A stretch of 29,247 nt of DNA from JBOHUX01 sp050734915. GTDB lineage: Bacteria; Chloroflexota; Dormibacteria; Dormibacterales; Dormibacteraceae. Under the pieces are notes generated by a model. The model made no database searches, had not been told where the DNA came from, and saw only the letters and a program-made list of their open reading frames with translations. The stretch is taken from NCBI GenBank assembly GCA_050734915.1, contig JBOHUX010000005.1:1-29247 (forward strand). The letters are read 5' to 3'. The position numbers and the translations under genes are program-made. How positions within the stretch are numbered: position 1 is the stretch's first letter; each line of letters opens with the position of its first letter. Below are positions 7,952 to 15,802 of the stretch, piece by piece.

Positions 7952-8177
7952 CGCCCTGCTGCAGGTTCGCGCCCTGCTGGACGTTGGGTCCCTGCTGGAC
8001 GTTGGGTCCGGCCGGCCCGTCGGCATCGACCTTGGGGGACGCCGCCTCCGGCTTGGTGTCCGGACCCTGCGACGTCGAGGTGTTGTGGGCCGGCGGTGAC
8101 GCGGCGATCACCGAACCGACCCCCGCCAGGAGCGCCAGCGGGGCTCCCAGGATCACGAGCTTGCGCTTCAAGTTCAT
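7929..8177 (-). CDS. Small secreted protein with NVQQG repeats
   Basis: An 82-residue protein I do not recognise. It begins MNLKRKLVILG, followed by a hydrophobic core and an Ala-rich cleavage-like site (SVIAASPP), so a Sec signal peptide is likely and the mature peptide would be only about 55 residues. The tail is low-complexity: Pro/Ala/Asp-rich, then a repeat GPNVQQ, GPNVQQ, GANLQQ, GGA, also visible in the DNA as a repeated 15-base unit at about 7970-8010. The ATG at 8177 is set by a perfect AGGAGGT 6 bases upstream. It leads an apparent two-gene unit with lspA, although it has no lipobox Cys. Function unknown. Confidence 0.7.
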   Translation of the reverse strand: MNLKRKLVILGAPLALLAGVGSVIAASPPAHNTSTSQGPDTKPEAASPKVDADGPAGPNVQQGPNVQQGANLQQGGADATGA

Positions 8178-8179
8178 TG

Positions 8180-8199
8180 AAGCACCTCCTTGAGTGCTT
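8180..8199 (-). promoter_or_regulatory. Hairpin enclosing the ribosome site of the small secreted protein
   Basis: On the minus strand arms AAGCAC and GTGCTT flank TCAAGGAG, so most of the AGGAGGT ribosome site lies in the loop and one arm, just before the ATG. It could tune translation of the small secreted protein. Six base pairs is short and may be chance. Confidence 0.35.
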
Positions 8200-8311
8200 T
8201 GGCCCCCTCCACAGGGAACCTCGACGCACAGCCTGGAGGTGGCACATGAACCGCTCATGTAACGGGCGCCGGCGGCCCGGCAAGTGCAAGAGGGGGCCGG
8301 GGCCCGCGAGA

Positions 8312-9067
8312 ATGAAGAAGCGCATGCACGATGACATGACGGCGGCCTCGGTTCGAATCGCCGGCCACGGCGGTGACGAGGTCGAGGCGTACGTGGCCCG
8401 GCCGCTGGACGAGGGCTCGTTCGGGAGCGTGGTCGTGATCCACCACATGCCCGGCTTCGATCGGGCCACCAAGGAGATCACGCGCAGGTTCGCCGCGCTC
8501 GGCTTCAACGCGATCTGTCCCAACCTCCACTGGCGGGAGGCGCCCGGCGCCAGCCCGGACGACGCCGCGGCTGCGGTGCGGGCGGCCGGTGGCGTGCCAG
8601 ACGAGCGGCTGGTCGGCGACGTGGAGGGCGCGGCGCGCCACCTCCGCTCGCTGCCGGCCTCGAACGGCAGGGTGGGTGTGATCGGCTACTGCTCGGGCGG
8701 CCGCCAGGCCTTCCTCGCCGCCTGCAGCCTCGACCTCGACGCCGCCGTCGACTGCTACGGCGCCTTCGTGGTGGCCGGCCCGCCGCAGGGGATGCCCCTC
8801 CGCGTCCAGCCTCTCACCGGAATCGCGGACCGGCTCTCATGCCCGCTGCTGGGCCTGTTCGGAGCCGACGACTCGCATCCATCTCCGGCCGAGGTGGGGG
8901 AGCTGGAGGGGCTCCTGACCGCGCAGGGGAAGACCTTCGAGTTCCACACGTACGAGGGCGCCGGTCACGCGTTCTTCGCCGTCGATCGTCCCAGCTACCG
9001 ACCGGAGGCGGCCACAGACGGATGGCGGCGGATCGAAGGCTGGTTCGGGCGCCACCTGGCGACCTGA
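8312..9067 (+). CDS. Dienelactone hydrolase family protein
   Basis: A 251-residue cytoplasmic alpha/beta hydrolase of the dienelactone hydrolase family. The family's Cys nucleophile elbow is GYCSGG with Cys127; the acid is in FGADDSHPS (Asp186 or Asp187) and His219 is in EGAGHAFF. VVIHHMPGFD near 41-50 and FNAICPNLHWR near 65-75 are also typical. The frame is open upstream to 7829, but that part is antisense to lspA and the small secreted gene. ATG 8312 is taken; ATG 8324 or 8336 are equally possible because no clear ribosome site is seen. It is followed 11 bases later by the DUF6295-like gene and is probably co-transcribed with it. The natural substrate is unknown. Confidence 0.85.
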   Translation: MKKRMHDDMTAASVRIAGHGGDEVEAYVARPLDEGSFGSVVVIHHMPGFDRATKEITRRFAALGFNAICPNLHWREAPGASPDDAAAAVRAAGGVPDERLVGDVEGAARHLRSLPASNGRVGVIGYCSGGRQAFLAACSLDLDAAVDCYGAFVVAGPPQGMPLRVQPLTGIADRLSCPLLGLFGADDSHPSPAEVGELEGLLTAQGKTFEFHTYEGAGHAFFAVDRPSYRPEAATDGWRRIEGWFGRHLAT

Positions 9068-9078
9068 GGAGGACTGTC

Positions 9079-9345
9079 ATGTGCAGCTACGCCACCGAGA
9101 TCATCGAAGTCTCCGGCAGCGGCAAAAGAGGCGATGCCTGGTTCGATCTGGGCCAGGCGATGGTCTCCTACGACCACCCGGTCCACGCTCGCGCCGAGCA
9201 CACCCTCAACCTGGACCTCCTCAACTGCGGCCTGGGACCGGAGGCGAGGGTTGCGGTCGAGCTGACCGCGGAGTCGGCACGTGCCCTGGCGGGGGCCATT
9301 CTCAGGATGCTGGGAGCTCCTCTGCTCCGCCTGCCGCAGAAATAA
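9079..9345 (+). CDS. DUF6295-like small conserved protein
   Basis: An 88-residue soluble protein. The pattern MCSYATEIIEVSGSGKRG, then WFDLGQAMVSYDHPVHA, then AEHTLNLDLLN and ELTAESARALAGAIL, matches my memory of a small family common in actinobacteria (DUF6295), for which no function is established. The ATG at 9079 follows GAGGAGG with ideal spacing and lies 11 bases after the hydrolase stop. Codon use is like its neighbours. The family assignment is from recall, not a search. Confidence 0.7.
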   Translation: MCSYATEIIEVSGSGKRGDAWFDLGQAMVSYDHPVHARAEHTLNLDLLNCGLGPEARVAVELTAESARALAGAILRMLGAPLLRLPQK

Positions 9346-9416
9346 AGGGACCCGGGCGCGAGTTCTCCTCCAGGTAGCAGCCCGCAACCGCCGCCATCCG
9401 CGGAGGAGGTACTCAC

Positions 9417-9968
9417 ATGGGCACCTGGCAATTGGACCCCTTGCACACCCAGGTCGAGTTCTCGGCCAAGCACCTGGGCATGATGACCGTGCGCGGTCAC
9501 TTCGCGGAGGTGACGGCCACCGGTGACATCCGCCCCCAGCAGCCCGAAAGCTCCACCGTCGAGGTGACGATCGCGGCCGCCAGCATCCGCACCAACAACG
9601 GGCGGCGGGATGACGACCTCAGGGGGTCGAACCTCCTCGAGGTCGAGAAGCACCCGACCATCACCTTCAAGAGCACCGGCATCGAGCCCGCCGGCCCCGA
9701 TCGCTACACCATGACGGGCGACCTGACCATCAAGGGCAACACGCGACCGGTGACGCTCGATGTCGTCAGGTACGGGGAGTTCAACGATCCGATGATGGGC
9801 CATCGGATCGCCTATGCGGCCCAGGGCAAGATCAACCGGCAGGACTTCGGCATGCGGTTCGACATGGTGCTGGACGGCAAGCTCATCGTCAGCAACGAGA
9901 TCCAGATCAACATCGAGGGCGAGCTGCTCGAGGCGGAGGAGACTGCGACGGCTGGCGCCTCCGCGTGA
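9417..9968 (+). CDS. YceI family protein
   Basis: A 183-residue beta-barrel protein of the YceI-like family, lipocalin-like proteins that bind isoprenoid or other long hydrophobic ligands. It begins with the typical GTWQLDPLHTQVEFSAKHLG and continues with VRGHFAEVTATGDI, SIRTNNGRRDDDLRG and a GDLTIKGNTRPVTLDV segment. There is no signal peptide, so it should be cytoplasmic, unlike E. coli YceI. GGAGGAGGT 7 bases before the ATG makes the start secure. It lies 71 bases after the DUF6295-like gene and before the LUD gene. Confidence 0.92.
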   Translation: MGTWQLDPLHTQVEFSAKHLGMMTVRGHFAEVTATGDIRPQQPESSTVEVTIAAASIRTNNGRRDDDLRGSNLLEVEKHPTITFKSTGIEPAGPDRYTMTGDLTIKGNTRPVTLDVVRYGEFNDPMMGHRIAYAAQGKINRQDFGMRFDMVLDGKLIVSNEIQINIEGELLEAEETATAGASA

Positions 9969-10057
9969 GCTGACCGCCCGCCTTGTAACTCATCATCGAA
10001 CCCCGGCCCCGACCGCCCGACTTCAGCGCCCCGGCTCCGGAGCGCACGATCCAGAGG

Positions 10058-10624
10058 GTGATGGCGGCCCTGCGCGCCCACAACATCGATGCGCGCGCCG
10101 TCGATGGCGCCGGGGAGGCCAGGCGCCTGGTGATCGATCTCATACCCGAGGGCGCGGAGGTGTACTCGGGCAAGTCCAAGACCCTCCAGGATGCGGGTCT
10201 CTTCCAGGAGTTGTTCGAGTCGGATCGCTACGACTCGGTCAGGGCGCGCTACATGCGCATGGACCGCCAGACGCAGGGCCGTGAGATACGGAAGCTGATG
10301 GCGGCGCCGGACTTCATGCTGGGCAGCGTCCAGGCGCTGACCGAGGCCGGCGACCTCGTCGTCGCGTCGGCTTCCGCCAGCCAGCTGGGCGCCTACGCGA
10401 GCGGGGCCGGACGCCTGATCCTGGTCGTGGGCAGCCAGAAGATCGTGCGCGACCTCGATGAGGCGCTGCGCCGGATCGAGGAGACGGTCTTCCCCTACGA
10501 GGACGCCATCGTCCGCGAGCGGCTGAACATCGGGACCTTCGTCGGCAAGGTGCTGATCATCCGCCGCGAGTTTGTGGACGGCAGGACCACCGTGATCCTG
10601 GTCCGGGAACCGGTCGGCGTCTGA
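10058..10624 (+). CDS. LUD domain protein (LutC/YkgG-like)
   Basis: A 188-residue protein of the LUD family (lactate-utilisation LutB/LutC-like). Typical features: ARAVDGAGEARRLVIDLIPEGAEVYSG near the start, SKTLQDAGL, DFMLGSVQALTEAGDLVVASASASQLGAYA in the middle, and a LILVVGSQKIV strand. It stands alone without lutA or lutB, as many short LUD proteins do, so lactate oxidation should not be assumed. The start is doubtful. GTG 10058 and ATG 10061 have poor ribosome sites, and the in-frame codons just upstream (PERTIQRV) look like the normal start of this domain. The frame is open back to a stop at 9986-9988 with no ATG, GTG or TTG. Confidence 0.8.
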   Translation: MMAALRAHNIDARAVDGAGEARRLVIDLIPEGAEVYSGKSKTLQDAGLFQELFESDRYDSVRARYMRMDRQTQGREIRKLMAAPDFMLGSVQALTEAGDLVVASASASQLGAYASGAGRLILVVGSQKIVRDLDEALRRIEETVFPYEDAIVRERLNIGTFVGKVLIIRREFVDGRTTVILVREPVGV

Positions 10625-10645
10625 GGCGAGCGGGTGCCCGGCGCG

Positions 10646-11743
10646 TCAGCCCCGAGCCAGCGCCAGGTCGGTGGCGGGATCGAACAGGTGGAGACGCCTG
10701 GGAGCGGCGGAGAGCTCCACCCTCTCCCCCACCTTCAGGCTGTTCTCGGCATTGATGATGGCGACGATGTCGCGTCCCCCGGACATGCCGTGGATGAGCT
10801 GGTCATTGCCGAGGAACTCGATGACGTCGACGGTGGCCGTGACCTTCATCCCCGGACCGGACGGTGCGCCCACGTTGAGATGCTCGGGCCTGACCCCCAC
10901 CGTCACGATCTCCATTCCCCGATCCCTCAACATCGCCGCCTGACCGTCATCCAGGGTGACCTCGACGCCATCTCCGGCCAGGCCCGCGGCACCGTCTGAG
11001 CGGCGCTCGAGGTCGATGAAGTTCATCGCGGGGGAGCCGATGAACCCCGCCACGAAACGGTTCCGCGGCGACTCGTACAGTTCCTTGGGCATCCCCACCT
11101 GCTGGAGGCGGCCCTCGTTGATGACCGCGATGCGATCGCCCATGGTCATCGCCTCGACCTGGTCGTGGGTGACGTAGATCATGGTCGCCTCCAGGCGCTG
11201 GTGCAGCCGGGCGATCTCGGCCCTGGTCTGGACCCGGAGCTTGGCGTCCAGGTTGGACAGCGGCTCGTCCATCAGGAACGCGGCCGGCTCGCGGACAATG
11301 GCCCGACCCAGCGCGACGCGCTGGCGCTGACCGCCCGAGAGCTGGCCCGGCCTGCGCTTGAGCATCTCCTCGAGGCCGAGGATGCGGGCAGCTTCGCCCA
11401 CCGCCTTGTCGACCTGGCCCTTCGGCGTCTTGCGGAGCTGCAAGCCGAACGCCATGTTGTCGTAGACGGTCATGTGAGGATAGAGCGCGTAGCTCTGGAA
11501 GACCATGGCGATGTCACGGTCACGGGGTGCCAGGTCGTTGACCAACCGGTCGCCGATGCGGACCTCGCCGGCGGTGATCTCCTCCAGGCCGGCGATCATT
11601 CGCAGGGCGGTTGTCTTGCCGCAGCCGGAGGGCCCGACCAGGCAGACGAACTCCCCGTCCGCGATCTCCAGGCTGATCCCGTCGACCGCCAGCGCGCCGC
11701 CCGGATAACGCTTGGTCAGGTCCTCGAGCACAACGCTTGCCAT
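10646..11743 (-). CDS. Carbohydrate ABC transporter ATPase (UgpC/MsmK type)
   Basis: A 365-residue ATPase that powers a sugar importer from the cytoplasmic face. Walker A GPSGCGKTT (37-45), Q-loop VFQSYALYPHM (81-91), signature LSGGQRQRVALGRA (135-148), Walker B FLMDEPLSNLD (156-166) and switch His193 in VTHDQVEAM are all present. The C-terminal region (about 235-365) is the OB-fold regulatory domain of the MalK/UgpC class, with GVRPEHL. The ATG at 11743 has GAGGGAG upstream. It follows the two permease genes, 10 bases after malG's stop, and is the last gene of the unit, convergent with the LUD gene. Such ATPases can serve several importers. Confidence 0.95.
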   Translation of the reverse strand: MASVVLEDLTKRYPGGALAVDGISLEIADGEFVCLVGPSGCGKTTALRMIAGLEEITAGEVRIGDRLVNDLAPRDRDIAMVFQSYALYPHMTVYDNMAFGLQLRKTPKGQVDKAVGEAARILGLEEMLKRRPGQLSGGQRQRVALGRAIVREPAAFLMDEPLSNLDAKLRVQTRAEIARLHQRLEATMIYVTHDQVEAMTMGDRIAVINEGRLQQVGMPKELYESPRNRFVAGFIGSPAMNFIDLERRSDGAAGLAGDGVEVTLDDGQAAMLRDRGMEIVTVGVRPEHLNVGAPSGPGMKVTATVDVIEFLGNDQLIHGMSGGRDIVAIINAENSLKVGERVELSAAPRRLHLFDPATDLALARG

Positions 11744-11753
11744 GGTCGCTCCC

Positions 11754-12674
11754 TCACTTGACCGCCCCGGCGAGCACGCCGCGGACGAAATAACGCTGGA
11801 AGGCGAAGAAGACGACGAGCGGGACGACGATGGAGATCATCGCCCCGGTCGAGATGACCCAGTAGCTGGCGGTGAACGTTCGGGTCTGGTTGAGCAGGAA
11901 GACCGTCAGCGGGTAGTGCGGGCTTCCGGCCAGGAACACCAGGGCGACGAGCAGGTCGTTCCAGACCCAGATGAACTGGAAGATGGCCAGCGACGCGACC
12001 GCCGGGAGCCCCAGCGGAAGCACCACCCGGTGGAACAGCTTCCACTCGCCGGCGCCGTCGATCCGTGCCGCCTCCAGCAGGTCCTTGGGGATGCCGGTGT
12101 AGAAGTTGCGCATCAGGAAGATGCCGAACGGCAGCCCGAAGGCGGCGTGGAAGACGACCACTCCCGGCACCGTCCCGTAGAGGTTGAATCCGATCACCGA
12201 GGCAAGATCCTTGTAGAGGCCTGCGACCGGGATCAGCGCCACCTGAAGCGGGACCACGAGCAGGCCGACGGTGGTCAGGAAGACGGCGTCACGGCCACGC
12301 CAGCGACCGAAGACGAGCGAGTACGCGGCCAGGCTCGACAGCCCGGTGACCAGGATCGTGGCCGGGATCGTGATCTCGGCGGAACTAATGAGCGAATCCA
12401 GCAGCCCGCCCGCCTTCAGCCCCTGGGCAAAGAGGGCCTGGTAGTTCTGGAAGGTCAGCTGCGCGGGGGCGGTCAGCACCGTCCACCAGCCGGACTCGGT
12501 GAACGCGGCCTCGGGCCTGAGCGAGATGACGGCGAGCCCGATCGAAGGCACCAGCCAGAAGATGGCGACCAGCGCCAGGACGACGTTGAGGGCCGGATGC
12601 GCCCCCCGCACCCGGGCGGCGAGCCGCCGCCCCCTCGACGCCGCCGGCCGGCCCGCCACGGCCACCGCGCTCAC
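11754..12674 (-). CDS. Carbohydrate ABC transporter permease (MalG type)
   Basis: A 306-residue inner-membrane permease with six predicted helices. The EAA loop that docks the ATPase is EAARIDGAGEWKLFHRVVLPL, followed by FQFIWVWNDLL, and the C-terminus QRYFVRGVLAGAVK is typical of MalG-like subunits. The frame is open far upstream, but that part overlaps malF. The GTG at 12674 shares a GTGA overlap with the malF stop and has GGAGG and AGGGG upstream, so the two permeases are made together in equal amounts. It pairs with the MalF-type gene and the UgpC-type ATPase. Confidence 0.93.
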   Translation of the reverse strand: MSAVAVAGRPAASRGRRLAARVRGAHPALNVVLALVAIFWLVPSIGLAVISLRPEAAFTESGWWTVLTAPAQLTFQNYQALFAQGLKAGGLLDSLISSAEITIPATILVTGLSSLAAYSLVFGRWRGRDAVFLTTVGLLVVPLQVALIPVAGLYKDLASVIGFNLYGTVPGVVVFHAAFGLPFGIFLMRNFYTGIPKDLLEAARIDGAGEWKLFHRVVLPLGLPAVASLAIFQFIWVWNDLLVALVFLAGSPHYPLTVFLLNQTRTFTASYWVISTGAMISIVVPLVVFFAFQRYFVRGVLAGAVK

Positions 12675-14143
12675 CCCCTGATCCTCCGGAGGTTGGACAG
12701 CATGGCCGGGATGACCAGGATGAACAGGAGCACGGCGATGGCGCTGGCGAGGCCGGCATTGGGAGGGCTGCCGGTGAAGCCGTAGTTGTACATGGCGAGC
12801 GCGAGGGTGCTTGCGTCTCCCTCCGATGTCCCGGGCGGCATGTTGAGGATGATGTCGAAGATCTTGAGCACGTTGATCACCATCGTCACGAAGACCACGA
12901 TCAGGACCGGCTGCAGCATGGGCATGGTCACCCGCCGGAAGGTCTGCCATCCGCTGGCGCCGTCGATGCTGGCCGCCTCGAGAACCTCTCGATTCAGGGA
13001 GGCCAGCCCGGCGCCGATCACGACCATGGCGAATCCCGCCCAGATCCAGAGCATGGCCATGATCATCGCCATGTCGACGAGCGGGACGCTCAGGATCGCC
13101 TGCGCCGTCTTGCTGAGGCTGGCGGTCGGCGTCAAGGACTGGGTGCCCAGGAAGAAGGTGCCGGTGAAGCCGCTCCGGAAGTTGCTGGCGTCGACCCCCA
13201 CGCGGAACGTCCCCGGGCCGACGTTGTCGAAGTGGAAGGCACCGTCGGCGGCGGTGGTGGTCGAGCCTGCGCTGCTCCCGTCGCCACGAAGCAGGGTGAG
13301 GTGAAGGTCCGGCAGACCGGCCTCGTCCGGGAGCACCTGCCCCCGGGTGCCGGGATGGCTCGGAGAGAAGTCCCGCCAGGCCACGCCCGCGATCGTCCCC
13401 GGGCCCGAGGCGGGGACGGCCGCAGGCTTGGCGCCGAGCAGCTGCAGGTTGCTCGGGCTGATGCCCACGAACCCGAGCCGGACCACGCCGCCCGCCGCGA
13501 CCGTCGATGCGCTGCGCAACGCGCCGCCGGGGCCGGGCCTGAGACCGGTCGAGGCGAGGGCGGCGACGCTTTGGCCGGCGGCGGCGCTGACCGGATACGC
13601 GCCAGGAGGGTTGAAGAGGTCGCTCGCCGTCTGGACGGCGGCGTTGACCATGCCGATGTGAGGGTCGAGGTCGAAGACGGCCCGCCAGACCAGCGCCGAG
13701 GCGGTGAGGCTGAAGACGATGGGCATGAAGATGACCGTCTTGAAGGCGGTGGACCAGCGGATCCGCTCGGTCAGCACCGCGAAGACCAGGCCCAGGAAGG
13801 TGACGATGAAGGGAAAGACGATCACCCAAATGACGTTGTTGCGCAGGGAGATGAGGATGTCGTTGGTCGCGAAGATCTCCTGGTAGTTGCCGAGCCCGAT
13901 GAACCGCCCGCCCGCCTGGTCGAAGAGGCTGCGCACGATCGTCGCGACCAGCGGATAACCCACGATCGCGGCCAGGAACACAGCGCCGGGCAGGAGAAAG
14001 AGCAGGGAGCCGAGGTGGCGCCCCCAGCCGCCGCCGCCGGCCGGCCGGCCTACCCCGGCGAGCGGCGCCTCGGCCAGGCCGGGGACGCTGGTGGTGGGGA
14101 CGGATACCGCACTCAAGCGGCGCTGATCGCTCAATCCCAGCAT
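12671..14143 (-). CDS. Carbohydrate ABC transporter permease (MalF type) with inserted extracytoplasmic domain
   Basis: A 490-residue permease, well above the usual length of about 300. Helices occur at about 45-72, 100-125, 135-158, 355-383, 410-433 and 465-485; the EAA loop is EAASIDGASGWQTFRRV at about 389-405. Between helices three and four, residues about 165-350 form a large loop on the outer face. It ends in a beta-rich part, GVAWRDFSPSHPG, GLPDLHLTLLRGDG, TTTAADGAFHFDNV and PGTFRVGVD, resembling SdrD-B/carboxypeptidase-regulatory-like modules. ATG 14143 is chosen for a GGAG 6 bases upstream; ATG 14161 is an in-frame alternative. Divergent from the binding-protein gene. The open frame continuing to 15769 is antisense to that gene and not real. 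Confidence 0.9.
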   Translation of the reverse strand: MLGLSDQRRLSAVSVPTTSVPGLAEAPLAGVGRPAGGGGWGRHLGSLLFLLPGAVFLAAIVGYPLVATIVRSLFDQAGGRFIGLGNYQEIFATNDILISLRNNVIWVIVFPFIVTFLGLVFAVLTERIRWSTAFKTVIFMPIVFSLTASALVWRAVFDLDPHIGMVNAAVQTASDLFNPPGAYPVSAAAGQSVAALASTGLRPGPGGALRSASTVAAGGVVRLGFVGISPSNLQLLGAKPAAVPASGPGTIAGVAWRDFSPSHPGTRGQVLPDEAGLPDLHLTLLRGDGSSAGSTTTAADGAFHFDNVGPGTFRVGVDASNFRSGFTGTFFLGTQSLTPTASLSKTAQAILSVPLVDMAMIMAMLWIWAGFAMVVIGAGLASLNREVLEAASIDGASGWQTFRRVTMPMLQPVLIVVFVTMVINVLKIFDIILNMPPGTSEGDASTLALAMYNYGFTGSPPNAGLASAIAVLLFILVIPAMLSNLRRIRG

Positions 14144-14161
14144 CCGTGCTCCATTCAGCAT

Positions 14162-14326
14162 CAGCGGCGGGAAGATGCTAGACGGGAGGGCCCCGAGATG
14201 GCAATATAGGGCTCGGACACATCCGCGGCCGGGGGGACGGTCAGGACGTGCGCACCGGGGCGTCGCGACTTCGCGTCGAGGGCAGGGCTGATCAGGACAA
14301 CCTGACATGACGGAGGAGGCTTCCGC
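14162..14326. promoter_or_regulatory. Divergent control region of the sugar importer
   Basis: This 165-base spacer must hold promoters for both halves of the importer. An imperfect 18-bp palindrome at 14261-14278 has a perfect core CGCGA, CT, TCGCG; a second weak pair, CCGAG and CTCGG, flanks an AT-rich patch near 14200-14214. Either could be an operator for a sugar-responsive repressor, none of which is encoded in this window. No confident -35/-10 pair was found. Confidence 0.35.
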
Positions 14327-15694
14327 ATGAGCAAGATCGGAACGATGGGCAGGCTGGCCGCTGGGGCGGCGGCGATCCTGGGCGTAGCGTCCTGCGGCTC
14401 GTCGGCCTCGCCGCCGCCGCCCTCCGCTTCCCAGCACATCGGAGGCTCGGTGAGCGTGTGGGCGGAGTGGACGAGCAAGGAGCAGCAGGACTTCCTGGCC
14501 GCGCTGCAGCCGTTCGAGACCCAGACCGGGATCACCGTCAACTACGCCGGCAAGGGCAGCAACATGGACACCGTGCTGGAGTCGGCGGTGTCGGGAGGCG
14601 CGCCCCCCGACGTCGCCCTGGTGCCCGACCCGGGCACGCTGCAAGCCCTCGCCAAGCAGGGGTCGATCAAGGACCTGACCAAGCTCCTGGGCGGCCTCAG
14701 CTCCGACTACGGCTCGGCCTGGAACCAGCTCGCCAGCTACAACGGGAAGCTCTACGGGGTCTGGTTCAAGGGAGCCAACAAGAACACCATCTGGTACAAC
14801 CCGGCCGAGTTCAAGGCCGCCGGCATCACCTCGCCGCCGACGACCTGGGAGCAGTTGATGAGCGACGCCGGCCAGCTCAAGTCGGCGGGCATCACGCCCT
14901 TCTCGCTCTGCACCGACGTCGGATGGCCGCTCGCCGACTTCTGGCAGAACGTCTACCTGAAGGTCGCGGGGCCGTCCGACTACAACAAGCTGGCCGCCCA
15001 CACCATCAAGTGGACCGACCCCACCGTGACCACCGCCTTCACCACCTTGGGGCAGCTGTTCAGCAAGCCCTCCTACCTGGCCGGCGGCCTCCAGGGATCG
15101 CTCTCGAACGCCTATCCCGACTGCGTGGACAAGGTCTTCCCGAAGTCCGGCTCCCCCTCGGCGGCGATGGTCTTCGAGGCTGACTTCGTCGTCTCCGAGA
15201 TCACCAGCAACTCTCCCAACTACGTGGCCGGCAAGACCGGGACAGCCGGCGCCGCGTGCACGACCGATCCCAGCAAGACGCCCTGCTACGACTTCTTCCC
15301 CTTCCCGGCGCCGGCCGCCGACACCGCCAACAACGGCGCCATCCAGGGCGCGGGAGACGTTGCCTTGCTGCTCAAGGACACCCCCCAGTCCGAGGCGCTG
15401 ATCAAGTACCTGGCCGGTCCCAACGGCGCCGCGATCTGGGCACACCTGGGTGGCTTCGCCTCGGCCAACAAGTCGGTGCCGACGAGCTCCTACCCGGACC
15501 CGGTGGCCAGGGCCGACGCCCAGGCCCTGGTCAACGCCAGCAGCTTCGTCTTCAGCCTCGACGACCTCCAGGGGAGCTGGGAGAAGTCGATGTGGCAGGA
15601 CCTGATCAACTTCCTCAAGGATCCCAGCCCTTCCAACGTCTCGTCCCTCGAGAGGACGATGGACCAGCAGGCCACCGCCGCCCTCGGACACTGA
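14327..15694 (+). CDS. Carbohydrate ABC transporter substrate-binding lipoprotein
   Basis: A 455-residue extracellular solute-binding protein. A lipoprotein signal ends in GVASC with Cys23 as the lipidated residue, followed by a Ser/Pro linker. The binding fold starts with GGSVSVWAEWTSKEQQDF and includes GGAPPDVALVPDPGTLQ and KLYGVWFKGANKNTIWYNPAEFKAAGI. The central GWPLADFWQNVYLKVAGP and later DFFPFPAPA segments resemble alpha-glucoside-type binding proteins, but the substrate is not proven. The ATG at 14327 follows GGAGGAGG. It is divergent from the malF-malG-ATPase genes and is their obvious partner. A strong hairpin follows the gene. Confidence 0.92.
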   Translation: MSKIGTMGRLAAGAAAILGVASCGSSASPPPPSASQHIGGSVSVWAEWTSKEQQDFLAALQPFETQTGITVNYAGKGSNMDTVLESAVSGGAPPDVALVPDPGTLQALAKQGSIKDLTKLLGGLSSDYGSAWNQLASYNGKLYGVWFKGANKNTIWYNPAEFKAAGITSPPTTWEQLMSDAGQLKSAGITPFSLCTDVGWPLADFWQNVYLKVAGPSDYNKLAAHTIKWTDPTVTTAFTTLGQLFSKPSYLAGGLQGSLSNAYPDCVDKVFPKSGSPSAAMVFEADFVVSEITSNSPNYVAGKTGTAGAACTTDPSKTPCYDFFPFPAPAADTANNGAIQGAGDVALLLKDTPQSEALIKYLAGPNGAAIWAHLGGFASANKSVPTSSYPDPVARADAQALVNASSFVFSLDDLQGSWEKSMWQDLINFLKDPSPSNVSSLERTMDQQATAALGH

Positions 15695-15725
15695 GGCGCC
15701 CCGCGAAAGGCGAGGCGCGAACCGC

Positions 15726-15758
15726 CAGCGAGCCGCCCGACTGCCCGGCGGCTCGCTG
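15726..15758 (+). terminator. Hairpin terminator after the binding-protein gene
   Basis: A 12-bp perfect stem (core arms GCGAGCCGCC and GGCGGCTCGC) with a 9-base loop, 31 bases after the binding-protein stop. No T-run follows, so it may act with Rho, stabilise mRNA, or serve both converging genes. Confidence 0.6.
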
Positions 15759-15802
15759 CCGCCTGACATGGGGCAGTCGACGGACAGGGGCGGCGGGCCC
15801 CC

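Noticed and set aside
12671..15769. Very long minus-strand open frame of over 1000 codons covering the sugar importer
   Set aside because: Its upstream half is antisense to the clear binding-protein gene; GC-rich third positions keep antisense frames open. Only the MalF part from about 14143 is real.
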